28,158 nucleotides of DNA, from the NCBI GenBank assembly GCA_964527775.1, contig CAZGQS010000027.1, positions 1-28,158 on the forward strand, read 5' to 3'. The DNA comes from VMCP01 sp964527775 (lineage in GTDB: Bacteria; Bacteroidota; Bacteroidia; NS11-12g; UBA955). Within the stretch, counting starts at the first letter, position 1. Every line of letters starts with the position of its first letter. Below the pieces are notes generated by a model. That model saw nothing but the letters and a program-made list of their open reading frames with translations. It had not been told where the DNA came from and did no database searches. Made by a program: the position numbers and the translations under genes. This document shows positions 1 through 7,667 of the stretch, piece after piece.

Positions 1-78
1 GACATAGTTCTTATTTTTGTGTCTACTTTTTCTAGGACGAGTCACGGTGATCGGTTGTCGGTGATCGGTGATCGGTGA
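1..78 (+). CDS. possible 3' end of an upstream gene, ending inside a heptamer array
   Basis: The first frame is open from base 1 to a TGA at 76-78. Its last residues, GDRLSVIGDR, are encoded by the heptamer array. The same peptide is encoded where related arrays run into menC (10.5 kb) and into the permease gene (24.58 kb). This fits a gene entering from the left whose C-terminus was replaced or extended by the array. Only about 15 residues precede the array, so no family can be recognised, and a chance open frame of this length is quite possible. Confidence 0.25.
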   Translation, partial: DIVLIFVSTFSRTSHGDRLSVIGDR

Positions 79-124
79 TCGGTGATCGGCTGACGGCTGA
101 GAGCTGAGAGCTGATGGCTGACAT
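48..124 (+). repeat. heptamer array 1 (TGATCGG then CTGAnnn units)
   Basis: Eleven consecutive 7-bp units in one register. TGATCGG, TTGTCGG and four more TGATCGG come first, followed by CTGACGG, CTGAGAG (twice), CTGATGG and CTGACAT. The order of unit types is the same as at the right end of the window (27957 onward). The array sits directly upstream of the small helical protein gene. Peptides read from it are array translation, not real proteins. Confidence 0.9.
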
Positions 125-137
125 TAACCGTATTATC

Positions 138-164
138 CGTTTATAAACGATTAGTATACGATTA
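138..164. promoter_or_regulatory. palindrome plus direct repeat, possible operator
   Basis: A perfect 12-bp palindrome, CGTTTATAAACG (138-149), overlaps a direct repeat of ACGATTA at 147-153 and 158-164. The two copies are 11 bp apart, about one helical turn. The site lies 15-40 bp before the start of the small helical protein gene, so it could be an operator for that gene, possibly autoregulatory. No TAnnTTTG box is visible here. Confidence 0.35.
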
Positions 165-178
165 ATTGAAATGAGGGT

Positions 179-553
179 GTGCAAATTTGTGGCATGCAAA
201 CAATACAACAAATTATGTCGAGGGAGCAAATTGGTTTTGAAATTGACCGAGTTGCTCAAGAATGGGGAAAAACAGCTTCCCAAAATCGTTTGTCACAGCA
301 AGTGCGTGAGGAGATTATTCGCGCTGCGATTAGGATTAGTAAATCGCAGAGTTCGTTAGAAAACGATGCACGTGTTCAGACTATCATGGATGTAGAAAGT
401 ACTTACATTCAATGTAGTAAACTACTTGCAGGACTCACGAAAGCCAAACAAAGCGGAGAAATAACTAACGAGGAATATCTTACATTCGAGATTCAACTAA
501 GAGATCAACTGAGTAGACTATTGAACATCAGTAGACAGCTAAGTCTAAGTTAA
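179..553 (+). CDS. small all-helical protein, possibly four-helix-bundle type
   Basis: 124 aa, not confidently assigned. The sequence is hydrophilic and reads as three or four amphipathic helices without Cys clusters, signal peptide or catalytic motif. The spacing of a basic helix (QVREEIIRAAIRIS), a variable loop, an Ala/Leu helix and a final Leu-rich helix recalls the S23 intervening-sequence/Avd four-helix-bundle family, but the usual SIPxNIAEG-like motif is absent, so this is only a guess. The listed start is GTG; ATG codons at 194 and 215 are alternatives. Its stop overlaps the stop of the convergent protease gene by 3 bp. Heptamer array 1 lies just upstream, and the C-terminal SRQLSLS resembles peptides that such arrays encode. 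Confidence 0.55.
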   Translation: MQICGMQTIQQIMSREQIGFEIDRVAQEWGKTASQNRLSQQVREEIIRAAIRISKSQSSLENDARVQTIMDVESTYIQCSKLLAGLTKAKQSGEITNEEYLTFEIQLRDQLSRLLNISRQLSLS

Positions 554-1965
554 TCTAGGAACACTTTATCCTTGCGTATTGGGTCGCCAAGTAAATCGTG
601 ATCACCGTTGCTCTTGCGAATTACTACCACATACACACCCGTTGAATGTCTAATTGGTCTCAGCTCTGTTTCATTTGTGGTTATAGGTTGATTTTTAACT
701 ACTTGCTGACCAATTGAATTATAAACCTCAACACTTAACTGGTCTTTGAGGTCTTCGTCTGTGATTTCAATAATAATCTTGTCTTCGTTGTTGACGGGAT
801 AAACAAGAATTTTATCATAAATCGTAGTATCAAAAATTCTCATTCTCTCTTCAATTCGGGTGCGGGAAATTATTCCTGGGCGAGAGTCAACCAACGCGGC
901 TCTCATTACTTGAGATTGTTGGCGAGTAAATAAATTTTGACAGTCATGGGTTGAATAATCCATATAATTTTCAATCATATCTGGGAGGTCATCTTGACCA
1001 GACCAACAGGTATTTTGAGAGAGATTGCAAGTAAAATTAGCTCCAACACCTTGGAGTGGGGTATCGTCTATATAATCATCAAGAATGCAACGGTTGGCCA
1101 TGAATTGGTCATCGGCCCATATGTGTCTTAGTCCTAGATAATGACCTACTTCATGAACGGCAACGCGTCCTTTATTTGAGGTTCCAAGAGCAGCACCTGT
1201 TGATCGAGGATTGTTTCGGCCAGTGACTTTATAGTGTAAAACAACTCCCTGATTAGGGTCTGTTGTCCAACTAGAGCTGGGCCAAGATGGGTGTCCATAG
1301 GGCGGATAAGCAAAACCTAAAATACGATCTTGATTTTGAAAGGTCATATCACAGACCCAAATATTCATGTACTTTTTGGGGTCCCAAGCATTGCTTCCGC
1401 CGTTGGCGTCGTATTTCATGAGTTCAGAAATACCATTTGATGTACCCCAAGAAGTAACTGAGGTAGCCTTTCGAACGATACCGGTGGTTGGATTTCCAGA
1501 GGGATCAACTGTTGCTAATTCAAACTCAATACGGGTATCGCCTGCCCTAGTTTTAAAAACGTTGCGTGTTTTAAAAGTATCAGAATTAAGTCTTCTAAAA
1601 TCTTGGTTTAGGACTTCAATCTGATTTTTTAATAAGCTATCATGGATGTTTTCGGCAGCGTTATTATATAACACATGGAAAACAACTCTAACCGTGTAGA
1701 TGGTATCGTAGTAGTAAGTAGTGTCTTTAATAATTCGTTTTCTTTTTCCAACGGTTGCGGAGCGCTTGATGGATTGAAGATAGTCTTTATCATATTGCTG
1801 TTTAAAGCCGGGATATTTATTTTCTAGCTGCTTGAGCAAATCAACTTGTCCGCAAGGTTCTTGGAACTCTTCGGCTGCTTGTTGTGCAAGAAGATTAGGT
1901 GAGCACAGAAAAAGAATCCCAAACAGGGGGAGATAAAAAAACGACTTGATCGACTTGTTGGACAT
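550..1965 (-). CDS. secreted M43 (cytophagalysin-like) zinc metalloprotease
   Basis: 471 aa. An N-terminal signal peptide ends near the LLAQQ at about residue 28. The catalytic zinc motif HEVGHYLGLRH lies at about 271-281, and a Met-turn region (ENYMDYS) near 332-338, as in pappalysin-like M43B peptidases, which are extracellular. After about residue 385 comes a beta-rich tail (ILVYPVNNEDK... VEVYNSIGQQVV... STGVYVVVI). It resembles a type A C-terminal sorting domain for the type IX secretion system, although the usual YPNP is YPVN here. Secretion to the outside or cell surface is inferred from that tail. The substrate is unknown. The gene is monocistronic and convergent with the small helical protein gene, and no terminator is visible between them. 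Confidence 0.92.
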   Translation of the reverse strand: MSNKSIKSFFYLPLFGILFLCSPNLLAQQAAEEFQEPCGQVDLLKQLENKYPGFKQQYDKDYLQSIKRSATVGKRKRIIKDTTYYYDTIYTVRVVFHVLYNNAAENIHDSLLKNQIEVLNQDFRRLNSDTFKTRNVFKTRAGDTRIEFELATVDPSGNPTTGIVRKATSVTSWGTSNGISELMKYDANGGSNAWDPKKYMNIWVCDMTFQNQDRILGFAYPPYGHPSWPSSSWTTDPNQGVVLHYKVTGRNNPRSTGAALGTSNKGRVAVHEVGHYLGLRHIWADDQFMANRCILDDYIDDTPLQGVGANFTCNLSQNTCWSGQDDLPDMIENYMDYSTHDCQNLFTRQQSQVMRAALVDSRPGIISRTRIEERMRIFDTTIYDKILVYPVNNEDKIIIEITDEDLKDQLSVEVYNSIGQQVVKNQPITTNETELRPIRHSTGVYVVVIRKSNGDHDLLGDPIRKDKVFLD

Positions 1966-2008
1966 TCAGACTGCAAGAAACGCAAATTTCACGAGAAAAC
2001 CTTAGCGT

Positions 2009-2236
2009 TTATTGGTTGTCACGCCATTCATAGACCCATTGAGACTGGATCATTTCGAGATAACCTTCGTTACATTCTTCGCGTTTTCCAACAAATTCTG
2101 GGATTTCAAGTACCCATTCAATGAGTTCAGTGAAGCGAATTCTGTATATTTTCTTTTCGTCAAAATCATCGCCAAAACGTTCGTAAAGTTTCATAGCAAT
2201 GTCTTCGAAGTCGGTCCAATTTATTGGTAAATCCAT
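2009..2236 (-). CDS. iscX: IscX family Fe-S assembly protein
   Basis: 75 aa from the ATG at 2236; a TTG at 2251 would overlap the upstream ferredoxin gene and is less likely. The pattern matches IscX/YfhJ: a WTDFEDIAMKLYERFGD start, then IRFTELIEWV, EF, CNEGYLEMI and a final QWVYEW. IscX is a small acidic protein that binds IscS and iron and tunes iron-sulfur cluster assembly. The gene starts 4 bp after the ferredoxin stop, so the two are co-transcribed, and the pairing supports a role in the ISC pathway. Confidence 0.88.
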   Translation of the reverse strand: MDLPINWTDFEDIAMKLYERFGDDFDEKKIYRIRFTELIEWVLEIPEFVGKREECNEGYLEMIQSQWVYEWRDNQ

Positions 2237-2240
2237 AGTA

Positions 2241-2570
2241 TTAGTGTCCAATTATTCCAGATTGATCAGGGATAATAACGGTTAATTCACCGCTAGTTTG
2301 AAGTTTGCATTGGCATGCAAGTCTAGAGTTATATTTTGGGTAGCGAGCACGATCAACATACTCTTCTTCTCTGTCGCTCATTTCGGGGAGTAGGTCTTCG
2401 CCTTTTTCGACATAAATATGACACGTGGAACAACCGCATACACCACCGCAGTTGTGGTTAAGGTGCACATTGTTATCAAGAGCCACATCTAGGATAGATT
2501 CACCTTCGAAAATTTCGACCTGTAGGGGTTCTTTTCCTTTTTCTTCAAACAAAAACGTAATCTGAGCCAT
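2241..2570 (-). CDS. fdx: adrenodoxin-type 2Fe-2S ferredoxin
   Basis: 109 aa from the ATG at 2570 (MAQITFLFEE). The frame is open further upstream, but the TATCTTTG box lies inside that extension, which argues against it. The cluster ligands are Cys in CGGVCGCSTC (spacing C-x5-C-x2-C) and the distal LACQC. This is the adrenodoxin/ISC ferredoxin pattern rather than the plant type. It carries electrons in the cytoplasm, most likely for Fe-S cluster assembly because iscX follows directly. Confidence 0.92.
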   Translation of the reverse strand: MAQITFLFEEKGKEPLQVEIFEGESILDVALDNNVHLNHNCGGVCGCSTCHIYVEKGEDLLPEMSDREEEYVDRARYPKYNSRLACQCKLQTSGELTVIIPDQSGIIGH

Positions 2571-2578
2571 GGGAATTG

Positions 2579-2586
2579 CAAAGATA
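2579..2586 (-). promoter_or_regulatory. -7 box TATCTTTG for fdx-iscX
   Basis: A perfect Bacteroidota TAnnTTTG box on the minus strand, 8 bases before the ferredoxin ATG. No TTTG -33 element is seen at the normal distance. Confidence 0.6.
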
Positions 2587-2645
2587 ACAAAGAGGCGGGT
2601 GTTTTTGTTGTAAGAAATCATGCAAAGATGTGCAACACAAAGAAC

Positions 2646-2680
2646 AAGTGTATGATTGACACTTATAGAAGTGTTTTTTT
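2646..2680 (+). promoter_or_regulatory. competing hairpins ending in a T-tract
   Basis: AAGTGT (2646-2651), ACACTT (2659-2664) and AAGTGT (2669-2674) occur in order. The middle element can pair with either neighbour. Pairing with the last gives a 6-bp stem with an ATAG loop followed by seven T, like a small intrinsic terminator. Pairing with the first would prevent it. The site lies in the divergent gap between fdx and the acyl-CoA dehydrogenase, upstream of the visible -7 box, so its role is unclear. Confidence 0.3.
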
Positions 2681-2706
2681 CTCATGCATTTAAAGGGTTT
2701 AAGCCT

Positions 2707-2714
2707 TATTTTTG
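2707..2714 (+). promoter_or_regulatory. -7 box TATTTTTG for acyl-CoA dehydrogenase
   Basis: A TAnnTTTG match 13 bases before the ATG at 2728. Its position supports starting the gene at 2728 rather than at 2656. No clear -33 TTTG is seen. Confidence 0.6.
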
Positions 2715-2727
2715 CACCATCAAAATT

Positions 2728-3867
2728 ATGAATTTCGAACTAACCGAAGAGCATTTAGCTGTACAACAAGCAGCTAGAGATTTTGCCCAAACTGAATTAC
2801 TTCCTGGAGTAATTGAGCGTGATGAGCATCAAAAATTCCCCGCTGAACAAATCAAAAAGATGGGTGAGTTGGGTTTTATGGGCATGATGGTTGACCCCAA
2901 GTATGGTGGAGGTGGTATGGACACCATTTCTTACGTACTTGCGATGGAAGAAATCTCAAAAGTAGATGCATCGGCTTCTGTTTGTATGAGTGTTAATAAC
3001 AGCTTAGTATGCTGGGGATTAGAAACCTTTGGAACGGAAGAACAAAAACAAAAATATTTAGTTCCATTGGCAACAGCTCAAGCCATTGGTGCATTTTGTT
3101 TGAGTGAACCTGAGGCAGGAAGTGATGCTACTAGCCAAAAAACTACGGCTATTGACAATGGTGATCATTACATTTTGAACGGAACCAAAAACTGGATCAC
3201 AAATGGAAACAGTGCCAGCTATTACCTAGTAATTGCTCAAACTGATATTGATAAAGGACACAAAGGTATCAATGCTTTCATTGTTGAAAAAGCATGGGCC
3301 GGAGTGACCGTTGGTAAAAAAGAAGAAAAAATGGGTATCCGCGGAAGCGACACTCATAGCATCATGTTCCAAGATGTGATTGTCCCAAAAGAAAATCGCA
3401 TTGGTGAAGATGGTTTTGGATTCAAGTTCGCCATGAAAGTATTGAGCGGTGGTAGAATTGGTATCGCTGCACAAGCACTTGGTATTGCTAGCGGTGCTTA
3501 TGAATTATCATTGAAATATTCAAAGGAACGCAAAGCTTTTGGTAAAGAGATCATGCATCACCAAGCTATTGCATTCAAATTGGCAGATATGGCCACTGAA
3601 ATTGAAGCGGCGAGAATGTTATGTTTAAAGGCTGCCTGGTTGAAAGACCAACACTTAAACTATGACAGAGCAAGCGCTATGGCTAAGTTATTTGCTTCAG
3701 AAGTTGCTATGAAAACTGCAGTTGAAGCAGTTCAAGTGCACGGCGGATATGGCTATGTGAAAGAATACCACGTAGAACGTATGATGCGCGACGCAAAAAT
3801 CACACAGATTTACGAAGGAACCTCCGAAGTACAACGTGTTGTTATTTCGAGAGACGTGTTGAGATAA
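2728..3867 (+). CDS. short-chain acyl-CoA dehydrogenase
   Basis: 379 aa from MNFELTEEHL; the frame extends upstream to 2656 but would include the promoter. It is a soluble FAD enzyme that oxidises acyl-CoA to enoyl-CoA and passes electrons to electron-transfer flavoprotein. Visible signs are the FAD/substrate motif CLSEPEAGSDA (about 124-134), WITNG, the KERKAFGK helix, the GGYGYVKEYHVER motif, and the catalytic base Glu363 in IYEGTSEVQR. Placing the Glu in this C-terminal motif fits butyryl/short-chain enzymes. The true chain-length preference cannot be read from sequence. It is a single gene with its own promoter and terminator. Confidence 0.93.
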   Translation: MNFELTEEHLAVQQAARDFAQTELLPGVIERDEHQKFPAEQIKKMGELGFMGMMVDPKYGGGGMDTISYVLAMEEISKVDASASVCMSVNNSLVCWGLETFGTEEQKQKYLVPLATAQAIGAFCLSEPEAGSDATSQKTTAIDNGDHYILNGTKNWITNGNSASYYLVIAQTDIDKGHKGINAFIVEKAWAGVTVGKKEEKMGIRGSDTHSIMFQDVIVPKENRIGEDGFGFKFAMKVLSGGRIGIAAQALGIASGAYELSLKYSKERKAFGKEIMHHQAIAFKLADMATEIEAARMLCLKAAWLKDQHLNYDRASAMAKLFASEVAMKTAVEAVQVHGGYGYVKEYHVERMMRDAKITQIYEGTSEVQRVVISRDVLR

Positions 3868-3899
3868 GTGAAGTGAATATTTTCTTTAATTGAGTTTCA

Positions 3900-3925
3900 A
3901 AGCCTCCGAAAGGGGGCTTTTTTTT
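3900..3925 (+). terminator. intrinsic terminator of acyl-CoA dehydrogenase
   Basis: The stem AAGCCTCC / GGGGGCTT (one T-G pair) has a GAAA tetraloop and is followed by a run of eight T including the last stem bases. It stands about 35 bp after the stop. The heptamer array begins 3 bp beyond it. Confidence 0.9.
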
Positions 3926-3928
3926 GCG

Positions 3929-4257
3929 CTTTGGACCTTGGTCTTTGGTCTTTGGTCCTTGGTCCTTGGTCTTTGGTCTTTGGTCCTTGGCTGATAGCTA
4001 ACGGCTTCGCCGGAGACTATATGACTTGGTGACTATACTGCTGCGCTGTTGCTTGGCACCTTCGGTGCTGCTTAGCTGGAAAGCCGCTGCTCAGAGCTGA
4101 ACGCTGAACGCCGAACGCCGACAGCTGACCACTGACCACTGACCGCTGACCGCTGACCGCTGATGGCTGATGGCTGACCGCCGTAAGCTGACGACCGATC
4201 ACCGATCACCGATCACTGATCACCGATCACCGATCACTAATCACCAATCACTGATCA
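3929..4257. repeat. heptamer array 2 (47 units, with core)
   Basis: 329 bp equals exactly 47 x 7, and the register of the repeated units is the same at both ends. On the + strand the order is: nine CTTTGGT/CCTTGGT units, a less repetitive core (about 3992-4096) with small hairpins such as CGGCTTCGCCG and GCACCTTCGGTGC, then CTGAACG, CTGACCA, CTGACCG and CTGATGG units, then ten CCGATCA/CTGATCA-like units. The last unit contains the stop codon of the convergent fcl gene (TCA at 4255-4257). The first unit follows the terminator of the acyl-CoA dehydrogenase gene. Open frames in this region translate the repeat and are not genes. Confidence 0.92.
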
Positions 4258-5181
4258 CAATCTTGCTAAAAAATCTTGATATGCCAAGGCAATGCCCGCG
4301 CGTAAATCTACTTTTGGTTGCCAACCTGTGGAGAACAAACGAGTGCTATCCATGAGTTTGCGGGGTGTTCCGTTGGGCTTGGTGGTGTCGAAAGAGAGAG
4401 ATCCCTCGAAACCAATAACATCAGCAATGGTTTCAGCGAGCTCTTTGATGGTGACATCACTGCCGTATCCCACGTTGACAAACTCCTTTTCGTTGTAATT
4501 TAAAAGCAAGTAAACCAATGCATTGGCGAGGTCGTCTGCGTATAGGAATTCACGCATCGGACTTCCGTCGCCCCAAACAGAAACTTCGGATAAGCCTTGA
4601 GATTTTGCTTCGTGAAACTTACGGATTAAGGCTGGCAGAACGTGAGAATTTTCGGGATGATAATTGTCATTGGGGCCATACAGATTTGTGGGCATGGCAG
4701 AGATGAAATTGCATCCGTATTGGTCGCGATAAGCCTCGCACATCTTGATTCCCGTGATTTTGGCAATGGCGTAAGGTTCGTTGGTGCTTTCCAAGTGTCC
4801 ACTTAAAAGATATTCCTCTTTAAGCGGTTGAGGGGCGAGCTTAGGGTAAATGCAGCTGCTTCCCAAGAAAAGCAACTTCTTCACACCGTAGATGTATGCC
4901 TGATGAATCAAGTTGTTCTGAATCATCAAGTTATCGTAAAGGAACTCAGCTCTGTAAACGTTGTTAGCGTGAATTCCACCCACTTTAGCGGCGGCTACCA
5001 CAACTATTTCTGGACGCTCTTCCTCGTAAAACTTAATAACCGCTTGGGTGTCACGCAGGTCCAATTCTTTGGATGTACGCGTAACAATGTTCTCAAAACC
5101 TTGGGCCTGTAGCTCGCGAATGACCGCGCTTCCAACCATGCCCCGGTGACCCGCAACGTATATTTTGTCGGACTTATTCAA
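4255..5181 (-). CDS. fcl: GDP-L-fucose synthase
   Basis: 308 aa. It converts GDP-4-keto-6-deoxymannose to GDP-L-fucose (epimerisation, then NADPH reduction) in the cytoplasm. It is an extended short-chain dehydrogenase with the Rossmann motif AGHRGMVGSA (10-19), SSCIYP (108-113) and the catalytic Tyr137-x3-Lys141 in PYAIAK. The start is TTG at 5181, overlapping the end of gmd by 8 bp; the first internal ATG would cut the cofactor motif. Its stop codon is contributed by the first TGATCAG unit of heptamer array 2. Fucose would serve surface polysaccharides. Confidence 0.93.
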   Translation of the reverse strand: MNKSDKIYVAGHRGMVGSAVIRELQAQGFENIVTRTSKELDLRDTQAVIKFYEEERPEIVVVAAAKVGGIHANNVYRAEFLYDNLMIQNNLIHQAYIYGVKKLLFLGSSCIYPKLAPQPLKEEYLLSGHLESTNEPYAIAKITGIKMCEAYRDQYGCNFISAMPTNLYGPNDNYHPENSHVLPALIRKFHEAKSQGLSEVSVWGDGSPMREFLYADDLANALVYLLLNYNEKEFVNVGYGSDVTIKELAETIADVIGFEGSLSFDTTKPNGTPRKLMDSTRLFSTGWQPKVDLRAGIALAYQDFLARL

Positions 5182-6310
5182 AATAATTCTTGGTGTAAAA
5201 TCCGCCGTTTTTAAGGTAATCTTGCTTCAACATGAGTTGAATGTCTGAACTCATCATGTCTTCTACTAAGGCTGGAAGATCATATTTAGGTTTCCAACCT
5301 AGCTTGGTGTTTGCTTTGGTTGGATCGCCAATCAATAAATCCACCTCAGTTGGACGGAAGTATTTAGGATCTACAAAAACAACCTCGTGCCCGATGGTCA
5401 AGTTGTGTTTTTTACCTGTTGCAGCTTCAAATCTATCAGCATCAATCGACTCAATGTAACCAATTTCATCAACTCCTTCTCCTTTGAACGCCAAAGTAAC
5501 CCCTACGTGCCCGAAAGACATTTTCACAAATTCGCGAATTTCTGTGGTTTTGCCGGTGGCAATTACATAATCTTCGGGTTTTTCTTGCTGCAGGATGAGA
5601 TACATGGCCTCAACATAGTCTTTGGCATGTCCCCAGTCACGCTTAGAATTTAGATTTCCAAGGTATAATTTATCTTGCAATCCAAGAGCAATTCTTGCGG
5701 TTGCACGAGTAATTTTACGGGTAACAAAAGTTTCCCCTCTTATTGGACTTTCGTGGTTGAACAAAATACCGTTACATGCATACATGTTATAGGCTTCACG
5801 GTAGTTGACGGTGATCCAATATCCGTATAACTTAGCTACTGCGTAAGGACTTCTTGGATAGAATGGTGTAGTTTCTTTTTGAGGGATTTCTTGCACCATA
5901 CCGTACAACTCAGAAGTTGATGCTTGGTACAAACGGGTTTTTTCGGTCAATCCGAGTATACGAATGGCCTCTAACAATCTTAGTGAACCAATAGCGTCTG
6001 TATTAGCCGTATATTCAGGGGTTTCGAAAGAAACGTGAACGTGACTCATTGCACCTAAGTTGTAGATTTCATCGGGTTGAACCTCCTGAATGATGCGAAT
6101 CAAGTTGGTAGAATCGCTCAAATCACCGTAATGAAGCTTGAATCTTGAACCTTCGATATGTGGATCTTCGTAGATGTGGTCAATACGATCTGTGTTAAAA
6201 AGAGAACTGCGGCGCTTGATTCCATGAACCATGTAGCCTTTTTTCAAGAGAAATTCAGCTAAATAAGCTCCGTCTTGTCCTGTAATGCCCGTGATTAATG
6301 CTACTTTCAT
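5174..6310 (-). CDS. gmd: GDP-mannose 4,6-dehydratase
   Basis: 378 aa from MKVALITGITGQDG at 6310. Upstream in-frame codons exist but would span the promoter and the divergent gene's start. It catalyses the first step from GDP-mannose to GDP-fucose. The Rossmann motif GITGQDG is at 8-14, the STSELYG motif near 131-137, and the catalytic Tyr156-x3-Lys160 in SPYAVAK. The length is normal for the family. It is first in a two-gene operon with fcl, which takes its product. Confidence 0.96.
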   Translation of the reverse strand: MKVALITGITGQDGAYLAEFLLKKGYMVHGIKRRSSLFNTDRIDHIYEDPHIEGSRFKLHYGDLSDSTNLIRIIQEVQPDEIYNLGAMSHVHVSFETPEYTANTDAIGSLRLLEAIRILGLTEKTRLYQASTSELYGMVQEIPQKETTPFYPRSPYAVAKLYGYWITVNYREAYNMYACNGILFNHESPIRGETFVTRKITRATARIALGLQDKLYLGNLNSKRDWGHAKDYVEAMYLILQQEKPEDYVIATGKTTEIREFVKMSFGHVGVTLAFKGEGVDEIGYIESIDADRFEAATGKKHNLTIGHEVVFVDPKYFRPTEVDLLIGDPTKANTKLGWKPKYDLPALVEDMMSSDIQLMLKQDYLKNGGFYTKNYFE

Positions 6311-6319
6311 TATTTTGCA

Positions 6320-6327
6320 CAAAAATA
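6320..6327 (-). promoter_or_regulatory. -7 box TATTTTTG for gmd-fcl
   Basis: A TAnnTTTG match on the minus strand, 9 bases before the gmd ATG. It lies in the short 28-bp gap to the divergent deacetylase-like gene. Confidence 0.6.
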
Positions 6328-6338
6328 GTCCATTTTCC

Positions 6339-7667
6339 ATGATTGCCCTACTCACTGACAAAGAATCGCCGCGCATTCGTTATGTTTTGAACGAGATCTT
6401 TGACCACAGGTTGGGGCTGAAGTCTACAATTTTTACCGAGAAGGAGGACTTCAAAGCATCCCCCGAAAAAATAAAGATCAAGTATTTGACTGTCAATGAT
6501 GAAAACCTACCGGGGCTTTTCATTCAGAGCCACGAAGTGATGTTTGAACATTCGTTGAACGAGTATTTTTCGCCAAAAACGGGTGCAATGAAGCTGCCCG
6601 AAGAACTCATTGACTTTTTAAGTGAATCAGAATCAGATAAACCGGAACTCGTTGGGCCTTTTTTGATTCTTTTTCCGGGGGACGGAAATCTGGGCTTCGA
6701 CCCTCTGGCCATGACTTTTTACTACCTCAGTCGTTACGAAGAATATTTGCCCTTCGACGGCGATGAGCACGGCCGCTACCATTATCAAAATACCTTTGAG
6801 TACGAGTTGAAATATGACCCTGAACCCTTTGTAGATGTGGCACTTACGCGTCTGTATTGGGAACTTGGAATCAAAGATTTTAAAAAATTCGAAATTGCCG
6901 CTACCGCAGATATTGACATTCTATTTAGGTTCCATGGACGAACATTTTTCAGAAACTTAGGCTCCTTTTTTAAACATCCGCAATTCATGGTTTCACGTAT
7001 TTGGGCATGGATGACTGGAAAAGATTCGTTTGCACCAAGCTCCGGATTGATTCCGTTTTTTAACTCACTGAACGGGGTTGAGAAGCGCGTGTTTTTATTG
7101 GCATCCGAGAAAAACAACCACCTCAACAAGCAAATCAATCTTCGCGGTAACAAGGCCCAGAATGAGCTGAAATTACTAGAAAAAGCTGGATTGTCGCCCC
7201 ATTTTCACGCAAGTTGGACATTGCATCCACAAGAATCATGGGAACAGGAATTAAACCATACCGTTTGGAATGGTTCTAGACCCATTGAAAGCAGACAACA
7301 TTTCATTCATTTGGCCTTTCCTCAAACTTATAGAACCTTGATTTCATTGGGCATCAAGCACGATTGGAGCATGGGTTTTGCTGAGCACGTTGGCTTCAGG
7401 GCTGGCACTTCGAGAGCGTTTCATTGGTTTGATTTAGCGGCCAATAAAGAAACAGACTTGATGGTGCACCCGTTTTGTTTGATGGATGTCACGGCAAAAA
7501 ACTACATGAAACTTGATCAAGATCAAGCGATTTCATTGGGTAATTCTTTGAAAACCAGCGTCCGCATTTTTGGTGGAACTTTTTGTTTCATTGTTCATAA
7601 CGAGTCACTATCTGAAAGTCAAGGCTGGAAAGGTTGGACCGGCGTCTTTAAATCATGGGTAACTTAA
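6339..7667 (+). CDS. polysaccharide deacetylase-like protein with DUF7033-type N-terminus
   Basis: 442 aa from the ATG at 6339 (MIALLTDKESPRIRYVLNEIF). The layout matches a Bacteroidota family annotated as polysaccharide deacetylase: an N-terminal domain with YLSRYEEYL (about 130), the start of a NodB-like fold at ATADID (about 205), a HASWTLH strand, and the C-terminal SRQHFIHL, GIKHDWSMGFAEHVGFRAGT and HPFCLMD blocks. No signal peptide is seen, so it probably acts in the cytoplasm. Its substrate is unknown. It overlaps the following acyltransferase gene by one base and diverges from gmd, which suggests a role in cell-surface glycan metabolism. A copy of a dispersed 14-mer lies at 6458-6471. 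Confidence 0.8.
   Translation: MIALLTDKESPRIRYVLNEIFDHRLGLKSTIFTEKEDFKASPEKIKIKYLTVNDENLPGLFIQSHEVMFEHSLNEYFSPKTGAMKLPEELIDFLSESESDKPELVGPFLILFPGDGNLGFDPLAMTFYYLSRYEEYLPFDGDEHGRYHYQNTFEYELKYDPEPFVDVALTRLYWELGIKDFKKFEIAATADIDILFRFHGRTFFRNLGSFFKHPQFMVSRIWAWMTGKDSFAPSSGLIPFFNSLNGVEKRVFLLASEKNNHLNKQINLRGNKAQNELKLLEKAGLSPHFHASWTLHPQESWEQELNHTVWNGSRPIESRQHFIHLAFPQTYRTLISLGIKHDWSMGFAEHVGFRAGTSRAFHWFDLAANKETDLMVHPFCLMDVTAKNYMKLDQDQAISLGNSLKTSVRIFGGTFCFIVHNESLSESQGWKGWTGVFKSWVT
6458..6471 (+). repeat. dispersed 14-mer ATCCCCCGAAAAAA, copy 1
   Basis: Identical to 11682-11695 and 18104-18117. Here it is read as part of ASPEK inside the deacetylase-like gene. Confidence 0.7.

Noticed and set aside
179..553. 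Intervening-sequence protein inserted in 23S rRNA
   Set aside because: No rRNA sequence is present around the gene, and family membership is itself uncertain.
4054..4068. Second sigma-54-like promoter (TTGGCACC...GTGC)
   Set aside because: It is a short hairpin (GCACCTTCGGTGC) in the core of array 2, poorer than consensus, and faces no gene start.
3929..4257. CRISPR array
   Set aside because: Units are 7 bp, directly adjacent, with no 25-40 bp repeats separated by unique spacers and no cas genes.
4017..4355. Small open frames on both strands rich in SAVSGQ or SPITDH peptides
   Set aside because: They are translations of the heptamer array in different frames. Similar ones occur at 32-283 and 10614-10796.
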